A DNA stretch of 64,000 bases from Pagrus major (Eukaryota > Chordata > Actinopteri > Spariformes > Sparidae): assembly GCF_040436345.1 (NCBI RefSeq), contig NC_133237.1, positions 20,155,749 to 20,219,748 of the forward strand, given 5' to 3'. Shown one piece after another: positions 1-10,900 of the stretch. A program made the position numbers and the translations under genes. How positions within the stretch are numbered: position 1 is the first letter of the stretch; each line of letters begins with the position of its first letter. The notes under the pieces were generated by a model, which saw only the letters and a list, made by a program, of their open reading frames with translations, searched no databases and was not told where the DNA came from.

Positions 1-66
1 CTGCTGCCTCTGAGCCACAAAAGAAGAACCAAAAGAGAACAGTGACGAAGCCTTTGTTTCACTCAC

Positions 67-2402
67 AGGCCGAGGCTGAAAGTCCTTTTCCTCGAGTCCC
101 CACTGCTCCCGGTAGAAGCGATAGTACTGCACATTTTGCAGCATCACCTGGTCTTTAGGGTCGAACAGCATGTAGCTGGCTGCACACGGAGCAGCGTTCT
201 TAACATCGTTCACTGTAAAAGATCACAAAATACCACATGTTAAAGCTTCATTACATACATTACTGTGTCCAGGGTAGCTGTCTTTGTCGTACTTCTTACA
301 TTTATAGTAGGAAAACTGGAGGTAGTGATACATGGTGGCTACAAACTTCTCCACAAAGAAGCCTCCGACGCTGGGTGTCAGCCGCTCTTCACATTTTACC
401 TGACACTTCAGCACATCAGTGTAGAGGTCTGAGGGAGACACCAGAGAGAAAGTGAGCCCAAAGCTATTATTTTCTCATCCGAAACATACTGAACTCATCT
501 CCTCTTACCTGCCAGGGTGGGATAGAAGTCTTTGAACTCTAAGATCTCATATGAGCCCTCACAGCCGGCTAAGCAGCTGGTGTATATTTCAAAGTACTGC
601 GTGATGGCCTGCTCCATGTTTCGGGCGCTGTTGCTGAAGTCTCCGTTGTTGTAAAGCGTCACGCTCTTCAGGAAGACGCTCTGGACAACAAAGAGATTGA
701 TTAGAGTTCAGCACACATTTTATTCGCACTCCAGATCAGGACGACAGTGTTCATCTACGAACTTCGTACGGCTGCTCCTCGTGATCGATGAGATATTCTT
801 CCACTTCGAACAGCGTCTTGTAGTAGTTCATGTTCTTGGTCAAATGGGGATCGGTCGGGTTCTTCTTCAGGAAGGTGTGGGCCGCTGCCACAGCCTTCTC
901 CAGGTTGTTCATCTGAGGAGGAACAGATAGCGTTACAGTTTGATTGGACAGTATTTTCCCCTCACTGGCATCAACACCGGCTCCGCTGTTCACTGGACAA
1001 CGTGACCTCTGACCCCTTTGCTCCGGCAAATAACAGATGTGGATCGCTGATGTCAGAACACAAAGTCTTGCTGAGAGGATGAATGGAAAACTAATGCAGT
1101 GCTGTATGCAGAAATGTGGAAACAATAAGAGACAACGACCTGTGCACATATACGGAGCCTTGGCCAAAAAGATTCAAGGTATCAGACACACTTCTCAAGA
1201 TAACTTGACTGATTTAGGACTGATTTTTCTTCTGGAGCTGTCGACTACAAACCTTCACCTGACTTTCCATCGGCTTGAAGGTGAGCTGATAACGGCTGAA
1301 TTTTCATTCTTGTGTGAACTTCTCCTTTAAGGCTTTCAGACACATCCCTCTGATGAGGTGAGTGCCAACAACACCTTCAGCTTCTGGAGGATCACAGCAG
1401 CCAGATCTGTGATGTGGCTGTTCATTAAACTAACAGAATGAATGTCGTCTACACTAACATGAGGATCACCTGGAGAGTTCACACATTAGCACACTACATG
1501 AAACTCTTTATTACGCAACAATGAGATCAGTCAGCAAACCCAGTCCTCATCGGCCCGTCTGACAGAGAAGAACAAGGGGATTGTTTCAGGGGCAACACTG
1601 AAGAGACGTGGCACATGCTCAACTCCTGCTTGGTCGGCAGGAGGGCGCAACAAAGCAGCAGGGAAACCTTTCTGCACATCTCCCCCTCGAGAAAATTCCT
1701 CTCAGTGAGTCAATCTGCGTCTAGAGACCGACTGCAGACACTTTAGTGAGGTAACTGTGCCCGTTACGCACAGTTACGGCAGCGTTAAATCTGTTCCTGT
1801 GTTATTACTCATATTCCAGTGGGCTGCAAACGCCCAGGCTGCACTTAAATGTCCTTTACATAACATCCACTTTGAGTTTAGTCACATTTTTTCGTGTAAG
1901 TACTCGGCACAACTTTAGGACTCGGTTCTGAAGGCCCACATTTATTCAGTCTCACCTGGAAGTGCGCGTACTGTATGTACCGATACGGCACCCTTTGCTC
2001 GAAAGTTTCCAGCACATCCCTCCGAGGGTACGAGAGTCTGAACACTGGAAAATCCGCTTTGCACTTTTTCAGACACGCAGCCCTCAGCAGGATGTGGCGC
2101 ATGAGGCGCAGGCTGCTGTCGGCGAACAGGGTGTCGTTGTCCCGGCTCACGGAGCTGCAGTTGCGGCCACAGAACGCCTCGCTGTCCCGCAGGAGCCGGT
2201 GGAGCCGCAGGCTGAGCTCCAGGTACTTGATGCTCTCTGCCCAGTTCTGCGCCCCGTACTGCTCCAGTGCGTGTCCGTACGCGGAGTCCAGCGGCATGAT
2301 GTCCTTCTGGGGGAAACTTTTAAAGCTGTACGTCTCATACTGAGCCTCCACCAGGGCCAGGGCCGGGAGGAGAAGGGCCACACACAAGCTGCTCGGGAGC
2401 AT
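67..2402 (-). CDS. p3h4: P3H4 (SC65/LEPREL4), endoplasmic reticulum protein, 3' end beyond window
   Basis: P3H4 is a non-enzymatic member of the CRTAP/leprecan family. In mammals it sits in an ER complex with P3H3, LH2 and cyclophilin B that promotes lysyl hydroxylation of collagen. Five exons are visible on the minus strand: 1956-2402, 763-912, 509-680, 264-428 and 67-212. They join in frame to give 360 residues. The start at 2402 is followed by a hydrophobic signal peptide ending at LALVEAQ, then the family opening [13 protein letters not shown]. Cysteine pairs typical of the family are seen ([20 protein letters not shown]), as is the [14 protein letters not shown] block. CRTAP is the close alternative, but the residues around [10 protein letters not shown] and the position beside FKBP10 favour P3H4. 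The gene is cut by the window edge, not broken; positions 1-66 are intron. Confidence 0.9.
913..1955 (-). other. P3H4 intron 1, nothing notable
   Basis: This intron of about 1 kb separates the signal-peptide exon from the second P3H4 exon. I see no conserved ORF, RNA gene or clear repeat in it. Confidence 0.6.
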
Positions 2403-3760
2403 CGTCACCTCCACCGGCTCCGGCAGGAGACTGTTCGTGTTTTGAATGGATCTGGAAACTTCCTCTTTCTTCACCAGGGAATGCTCATGTCTGCCTGCAC
2501 GTAGGCTGCGAAAACCCTGTGAGACCAGATGCTGGAAGTGCGAACTTCCGGTCAACGCGTTCAAAATAAAAGCACATTTTAATGTCGAGCCCATTTAGTC
2601 GTGTTACACACAGCCATTCTTCCATGTGTTTTTACTTCCCTCCATTATTTGACACCTTGTTTATCAATAAAATCAAAAACTTGCTTGAGACAGGCCTAAA
2701 CCACAGGGTCAGGGAACATCATGTCTGCATTGATTTATCTCAAAGCAATGCTTTTTAGCTGTATTACAGATTTCTCAAAGCATTGTGCGAATATCTAACA
2801 AAAAAAATCCCACATATTATATTGTCTGTGCTGAATTACCTCAGGAGAGTGATATGCATACAAAAAAGAACAAAACCAAAACAAATAAACAAACAAAGTC
2901 TGTTATTTATGCATGCAAATAACTACTGGAACTACCAGAAATGTAAAAATATATGTAATAAATGAATAAGTTAACTGATACCTGCAGTTACATGTGACAA
3001 ATGCAGCATTTGACATTTAACCTTGAAGAGAGAAATCCCCACTTCCGGTATAAATAGCAGTAACTCTTGCTGGCTTGACACAGACGTCACAGTCTTGAGT
3101 TTGGACCTGAAGACAGAAGAAGAGGGTCCAGCAGCTTCCCTCACTGTTTTCCAGACTCAAACACCCAACACACGCATTAGTTTAAACATTTTAAGGGATT
3201 TGTTTTGTGTTGTTTTCGTTTTATTTCTTTTAATTGTGCTCACACCTCTTAAACTGTGGGCAGATAATATCCATGAAATATAAACTGAATAGCTGTCTGG
3301 AGGCTGCTGTATTTTGTGCGTGGTAATGATTTCTATCTCGGCTGCATTCCTTGGAAACTGACAAGCTGAGACCTGGGTTGCTGAGCTTTAATCTCCATCT
3401 GTTGACACATCACATCAGAGCAAATCCCACATCAGAGTCTGCAGTGTCTCAAACCTTTATAAGCTCTTCAGGTAAAGATGTGTGATGGTTATTAGGACAT
3501 GGGGCCTCTTTAATGATTCAGACAGATGTGACCAAAAAGCAATAAAGGTTTAGATTCAGAACTTTTAAAAAAAAAAAAAACAGCCTGTCATACTGTGTCA
3601 AGAGAGGAGAGACTCGCTCCACATTATGGGGGAGGCACACTATGATTTTCCACTCATCTCATACGTGAGTGAAATCCTGAAATCACGGGGCCGGGCCTCT
3701 GAGCCAGGCATTACACGTTTGCAGAATTCCATTAAAAAGTGGGTGGGGGCCCAGGGGCCA

Positions 3761-3820
3761 CTCCTCCTCCTCCTCCTCCTCCTCCTCCTCCTCCTCCTCC
3801 TCCGCTGCTGCTGCTGCTGC
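3761..3820. repeat. Compound triplet microsatellite (CTC)n(GCT)n
   Basis: A run of CTC triplets at 3761-3803 passes directly into a shorter CTG/GCT run at 3804-3820. It reads as poly-leucine or poly-arginine in open frames, but nothing around it looks like a gene. It lies about 1.15 kb upstream of the FKBP10 start. Confidence 0.95.
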
Positions 3821-4179
3821 GGCTCTCTGGAGGACATGATCCGAAACATGCGTCAAGATACAGACAACACCGGAAGTACGGTCTAGTTACCTGTTAGAAT
3901 AAAAGCACAAAGTAAATGCAGATTCTTGTTACTTAAAGAAATTGACTTTTTTACTTTTCTGTTATTGTGACAGACAATATAGAGTTTCTTTTTTTACTTG
4001 ATTAAATATGCATATTATTTTAATTGTCATTTTATTCCATACTCTAATTCAAGATGCTGTAATCTTAGACCAGGGGGCGCAAGAGTGGGGCACAAGAGCT
4101 AAAGCTGCCCCATCATGGAGTTAAATTTCGCTTGCCAGATGTTTCTAGAAAATAAACTTAAGCCGATTTAAAAACCCTG

Positions 4180-4345
4180 CAACTCTCCTCCAGTTAGTTA
4201 GAACTGGAGAAGCCTCTTGGACGAGAGGTGAAACGTCTTCAAGAAACTGAAACACGTCCAGTTGCCCACGATGCAGCACTAAGAATTACCATGACCTGGA
4301 TGACTGAGAACCTTCATCAACATAATACATTGTCTTGTCACTGTC
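4180..4345 (+). repeat. Dispersed teleost repeat remnant, family uncertain
   Basis: The stretch reads as LEKPLGREVKRLQET followed by MTWMTENLHQ, a peptide pattern I recognise from repeated sequences scattered through fish genomes and not from any host gene. It is short and has no recognisable ends. Family assignment would need a repeat-library search. Confidence 0.45.
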
Positions 4346-4970
4346 CAGTCAGAACCACTTATGTCCAAAATGTCAACTTTTCATTAGCTAAGAAAAAACA
4401 GCCATGTTTTCAGCTTCGTGGCAATGCATTTTCCCGATGATCAAAAAATACACCACATGTGAAGATACAAAGTTTTGAGTGGACAGTGTACTTTTGCAAC
4501 TCTTCTGAATTCTTATTTGCAAAGTCACAGCTTATAGCACACTCAGAGATACCTTGAGACAGGGAGATTTCACAAAACAATATTCAGATGGCTGGATGGC
4601 CTTGGACGTACCCGCGACACCCGACCTGAGTGCTATTATGCACTAACAGCTACTCACAAATCAGCAAGGTGCTAAGAGGTGCAATAAAACATGAGGTTAC
4701 AGGTCAGTACGTGAAATAAAACAGCGCAAGGTAATAACAATATATGTGGTCAAATGCAAGTGTTACATTTTGCTGCCACAACTGCTACTACTTTCTCCAT
4801 CTTCCATGTTATTTGAGCGGGCTTTTATTTTGTAACCGGAAGTGGTCTGCCTCGTTCCCGCACGCTTGACGCAGCTCCGCTCTCCCAAAACTTCTTGCGG
4901 TGTTTCTCCTTCCACTTCACCCGCATCACCCCGCTGGCAGACGGGACTTTCTCCTCACAAGCTTCTCCAG

Positions 4971-7900
4971 ATGGATCCGTTCGTATGTTTGGTCGTGTTC
5001 GTCCTCCGTGTCGCGGCGGTGACCTGCGACCCGGGCCCGCTGGTGGACATCGTTGTGGACCGGTACGACATCCCGAAAGTTTGTCCGCGAGAGGTCCAAA
5101 CCGAAGACTTCGTCCGCTATCACTTCAACGGCACCTTCCACACGGACGGGAAAAAGTTCGACTCCAGGTGAAGTTACAGCCGACAGCACCGTTTAACCTG
5201 GTTCCGTGTCCCCGCAGGAATGTTAGCTTTAATGTTTAAAGTTAAAAAAACAAGCTGCGTTAACGCACCGCATGTGTAAAGCGCTAAACCGCAGCGTTAG
5301 CTTGTAGGATTAAGCTAGCCGAAATGGAGACGCCAGGATAAACACGCAAACTGCAGAAAAACCCTCCCCATCGGTGATCCTGATGGATGCAGGCTCACGG
5401 ATCATTTACCGCAGCCGAAATCACATCTGTGGACGTGTCAGTGCGGCGATGTGAGGGGGGGATGCTGCACCCTCTCCTGTAGTGTCAGGAGTGCAGGGAC
5501 AGAGGGGTCTGTGTGTAAACGTGCTGGTGCTGGTCCAGTCATCGATCCTCAGCTGTGGAGCTCAGCCAGTCAAAGACACAAGAACACTGGGTCTGACTGT
5601 GAAGTTTAAATCACAGGGGAAGTTATAATTATGAGATGAAAGGCAGAAGTTATGGGTTAAAATTGAAATTATGAGATAAAAACTCAAAATCGTGAGAAAA
5701 GTCAAAATTAGGAAATACATTTTGACTTTTTGTTTCACACTTTTGACTTTTTATTTCACACTTTTGACTTTTTATTTCACACTTTTGACTTTTTATTTCA
5801 CACTTTTGACTTTTTATTTCACACTGTTGACTTTTTATTTCACACTTTTGACTTTTTGTTTCACACTTCTGACTTTTTATTTCACACTTTTGACTTTTTG
5901 TTTCACACTTTTGACTTTTTATTTCACACTTTTGACTTTTTATTTCACACTTTGACTTTTTTCTCACACTTGATTTTTTATTTCACACTTTTGACTTTTT
6001 TATTTCACACTTGATTTTTTATTTCACACTTTTGACTTTTTATTTCACACTTTTGACTTTTTGTTTCACACTTTTGACTTTTTGTTTCACACTTTTGACT
6101 TTTATTTCACACTGTTGACTTTTTTATTTCACACTTGATTTTTTATTTCACACTTTTGACTTTTTATTTCACACTTTTGACTTTTTGTTTCACACTTTTG
6201 ACTTTTTGTTTCACACTTTTGACTTTTTATTTCACACTTTTGACTTTTTATTTCACACTTTTGACTTTTTATTTCACACTTTGACTTTTTTCTCACACTT
6301 GATTTTTTATTTCACACTTTTGACTTTTTTATTTCACACTTGATTTTTTATTTCACACTTTTGACTTTTTATTTCACACTTTTGACTTTTTGTTTCACAC
6401 TTTTGACTTTTTGTTTCACACTTTTGACTTTTTATTTCACACTTTTGACTTTTTATTTCACACTTTGACTTTTTTCTCACACTTGATTTTTTATTTCACA
6501 CTTTTGACTTTTTTATTTCACACTTGATTTTTTATTTCACACTTTTGACTTTTTATTTCACACTTTTGACTTTTTATTTCACACTGTTGACTTTTTGTTT
6601 CACACTTCTGACTTTTTATTTCACACTTTTGACTTTTTATTTCACACTTTTGACTTTTTATTTCACACTTTTGACTTTTTTATTTCACACTTGATTTTTT
6701 ATTTCACACTTTTGACTTTTTATTTCACACTTTTGACTTTTTGTTTCACACTTTTGACTTTTTGTTTCACACTTTTGACTTTTTTCTCACACTTTTGACT
6801 TTTTGTTTCACACTTTTGACTTTTTATTTCACACTTTTGACTTTTTATTTCACACTTTTGACTTTTTATTTCACACTTTTGACTTTTTATTTCACACTTT
6901 GACTTTTTTCTCACACTTGATTTTTTATTTCACACTTTTGACTTTTTTATTTCACACTTGATTTTTTATTTCACACTTTTGACTTTTTATTTCACACTTT
7001 TGACTTTTTGTTTCACACTTTTGACTTTTTGTTTCACACTTTTGACTTTTTTCTCACACTTTTGACTTTTATTTCACACTGTTGACTTTTTTATTTCACA
7101 CTTGATTTTTTATTTCACACTTTTGACTTTTTGTTTCACACTTTTGACTTTTTATTTCACACTTTTGACTTTTTATTTCACACTTTTGACTTTTTTCTCA
7201 CACTTGATTTTTTATTTCACACTTTTGACTTTTTATTTCACACTTTTGACTTTTTTCTCACATTTTTGACTTTTTTATTTCACACTTGTGACTTTTTACA
7301 TTACATTTACATTTAGGACATTTAGAAGATGCAGAAGATGGCGAGTGACTCTGCTGTCCTGACATTGGTCCTGAGTTCCACCACTGGGGTGCCAGAGCAG
7401 AGAAGAGTCGCGACTTCGCTGAGCGGCCTTTGTTTGCTCTTAGCGATGATGGTACCGGGCGGCCAGCTGATGTAGTAGAGCAAAGTGCTCGCACTGGGGT
7501 GTGCTGTCTTTTTCTCACACTTCTGACTTTTTATTTCACACTTTTGACTTCAAATCAAAATGGTGAGAAAAAAAGTCAAAAGTGTGAAATAAAAAATCAA
7601 AAGTGTGAAATAAAAAGTCAAAAGTGTGAAATAAAAAGTCAAAAGTGTGAAATAAAAAGTCAAAAGTGTGAAACAAAAAGTCAAAAGTGTGAAATAAAAA
7701 GTCAAAGTGTGAGAAAAAAGTCAAAAGTGTGAGAAAAAAGTCAAAAGTGTGAGAAAAAAGTCAAAAGTGTGAAACAAAAAGTCAAAAGTGTGAAACAAAA
7801 AGTCAAAGTGTGAAATAAAAAGTCAAAAGTGTGAAATAAAAAGTCAAAAGTGTGAAATAAAAAGCCAAAGTTTGAGAAAAAAAGTCAGAAGTGTGAGAAA

Positions 7901-10900
7901 AAAAGTCAGAAGTGTGAAATAAAAAGTCAAAAGTGTGAAATAAAAAGTCAAAAGTGTGAAATAAAAAGTCAAAAGTGTGAAATAAAAAGTCAAAAGTGAG
8001 AAATTAAGAGTCAAAAGTGTGAAACAAAAAGTCAAAAGTGTGAAATAAAAAGTCAAAGTGTGAGAAAAAAGTCAAAAGTGTGAGAAAAAAGTCAAAAGTG
8101 TGAAACAAAAAGTCAAAAGTGTGAAACAAAAAGTCAAAAGTGTGAAACAAAAAGTCAAAGTGTGAAATAAAAAGTCAAAGTGTGAAATAAAAAGCCAAAG
8201 TTTGAGAAAAAAAGTCAGAAGTGTGAGAAAAAAAGTCAGAAGTGTGAAATAAAAAGTCAAAAGTGTGAAATAAAAAGTCAAAAGTGTGAAATAAAAAGTC
8301 AAAAGTGTGAAATAAAAAGTCAAAAGTGAGAAATTAAGAGTCAAAAGTGTGAGAAAAAAAGTCAAAAGTGTGAAATAAAAAGTCAAAAGTGTGAAATAAA
8401 AAGTCAAAAGTGTGAAAAAAAAGTCAAAAGTGTGAGAAAAAAGTCAAAAGTGTGAAATAAAAAGTCAAAAGTGTGAAATAAAAAGTCAAAAGTGAGAAAT
8501 TAAGAGTCAAAAGTGTGAGAAAAAAAGTCAAAAGTGTGAAATAAAAAGTCAAAAGTGTGAAATAAAAAGTCAAAAGTGTGAAAAAAAAGTCAAAAGTGTG
8601 AGAAAAAAGTCAAAAGTGTGAAATAAAAAGTCAAAAGTGTGAAATAAAAAGTCAAAAGTGTGAAACAAAAAGTCAAAAGTGTGAAACAAAAAGTCAAAAG
8701 TGAAACAAAAAGTCAAAAGTGTGAAATAAAAAGTCAAAAGTGTGAAATAAAAAGTCAAAAGTGTGAAATAAAAAGTCAGTGTGAAATAAAAAGTCAAAAG
8801 TGTGAAATAAAAAGTCAAAAGTGTGAAATTAAAAGTCAAAAGTGTGAAATTAAAAGTCAAAAGTGAGAAATTAAGAGTCAAAAGTGTGAGAAAAAAAGTC
8901 AAAAGTGTGAGGGAAAAAAGTCAAAAGTGTGAAACAAAAAGTCAAAAGTGTGAAAAAAAAGTCAAAAGTGTGAAACAAAAAGTCAAAAGTGTGAAATAAA
9001 AAGTCAAAGTTTGAGAAAAAAAGTCAGAAGTGTGAGAAAAAAAGTCAAAAGTGTGAAATAAAAAGTCAAAAGTGTGAAATAAAAAGTCAAAAGTGTGAAA
9101 TAAAAAGTCAAAAGTGTGAAATAAAAAGTCAAAAGTGTGAAATAAAAAGTCAAAAGTGAGAAATTAAGAGTCAAAAGTGTGAGAAAAAAAGTCAAAAGTG
9201 TGAAATAAAAAGTCAAAAGTGTGAAATAAAAAGTCAAAAGTGTGAAAAAAAAGTCAAAAGTGTGAGAAAAAAGTCAAAAGTGTGAAATAAAAAGTCAAAA
9301 GTGTGAAATAAAAAGTCAAAAGTGTGAAACAAAAAGTCAAAAGTGTGAAACAAAAAGTCAAAAGTGAAACAAAAAGTCAAAAGTGTGAAATAAAAAGTCA
9401 AAAGTGTGAAATTAAAAGTCAAAAGTGTGAAATAAAAAGTCAGTGTGAAATAAAAAGTCAAAAGTGTGAAATAAAAAGTCAAAAGTGTGAAATTAAAAGT
9501 CAAAAGTGTGAAATTAAAAGTCAAAAGTGAGAAATTAAGAGTCAAAAGTGTGAGAAAAAAAGTCAAAAGTGTGAGGGAAAAAAGTCAAAAGTGTGAAACA
9601 AAAAGTCAAAAGTGTGAAAAAAAAGTCAAAAGTGTGAAACAAAAAGTCAAAAGTGTGAAATAAAAAGTCAAAAGTGTGAAACAAAAAGTCAAAAGTGTGA
9701 AACAAAAAGTCAAAAGTGTGAAATAAAAAGTCAAAAGTGTGAAATAAAAAGTCAAAAGTGTGAGGGAAAAAAGTCAAAAGTGTGAAACAAAAAGTCAAAA
9801 GTGTGAAATAAAAAGTCAAAGTGTGAAATAAAACACTTGACTTTTTATTCACACTCTGACTTGATGTGACTTGACGTGACTAGACGTGACATGAGCGCCT
9901 CAACACATTTAAAATGGTCTTTTTCTTGCCTTCTATTGTGACTTTTCTACATAATGTGTGATCTTCGGTGGATTCCATCGATCGTTCATCCTCACCTTCC
10001 TCCTCTACTGTCTACAGTCATGACCGAGGCAAAGCCTTCATCAGCCAGGTGGGCCTGGGCCGACTCATCACAGGGATGGACCGCGGTCTTCAGGGCATGT
10101 GTGTCAATGAACGCAGGAGGATCACAGTCCCTCCTCACCTGGCCTATGGAAGTGTTGGAACAGGTGCAGACGGACACATGAAACAGCACCTTGTTGGATA
10201 CGTTATCTGTGCTGCTTTATGCCAATCAGTGTTGTTTATCTGACAGGTGGTGTAATTCCTCCTGACGCTGTGTTGGTGTTTGATGTCCTCCTGCTGGACA
10301 TATGGAGCGCTGAGGACAAGGTCCAGATCCGCACGCTCAGCAAACCTGCGAGCTGCAACCGCACCACCGTGGTATCAGATTACGTCCGTTACCACTATAA
10401 TGGCACCCTGCTGTCCGGTGAGGCCTTCGACTCCAGGTGAGGCTGCAGCATGGTGTAGTTTTAGCACGAGCTATCTCTTGGCTGTTTCTGTGATTTTCAA
10501 GAACTTTGAATTGTGCTTCATTTAGTTACTCGAGGAATTCAACCTATGACACCTACCTGGGGCAGGGCTACCTCATCAAAGGCATGGACGAGGGTCTTTT
10601 GGGCATGTGTGTCGGGGAGAAAAGGATCATCATCGTCCCACCCTTCATGGCATACGGAGAGAACGGCTCTGGTACTAACTAATGATGTTCAAGATGATGG
10701 AAGCTGGCATTAAATAATTTAAGTTACCAAAATATAACCTGTTAAAGATGTAAATTGGTTTAATTGTCAAAGAACAGAGTCTGCATAGAAAAGGTTGCAC
10801 CGGTGTGGCAGGTGATCCTTGTGTTTTTATCTTCTGACAGTATTTTTTAGTGTAGTATTTTACTTTTGGTAGATCTTAAACGCGCAGTATGTAATCTCTG

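Larger units (their letters stand above)
2403..4970. other. Divergent intergenic region between P3H4 and FKBP10
   Basis: About 2.6 kb separates the two start codons, which point away from each other. The region should hold both promoters and any shared collagen-gene control elements. I see no coding exon. It contains the triplet repeat at 3761-3820, a short poly-A near 3567, and a dispersed-repeat remnant around 4180-4345. The rest is AT-rich unique sequence without features I can support. Confidence 0.6.

Noticed and set aside
67-2402. Assignment of the first gene as CRTAP
   Set aside because: CRTAP is the closest relative, but the peptide details and the position beside FKBP10 fit P3H4 better.
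3626-3886. Poly-leucine or poly-arginine open frames
   Set aside because: Produced by the CTC/GCT triplet run; flanking residues show no gene-like character.
5650-9852. Long open frames rich in FTL, FHT or KCEIKSQ repeats
   Set aside because: They are translations of the 21-bp satellite, open on both strands and in several frames, with no start context, splice logic or known relatives.
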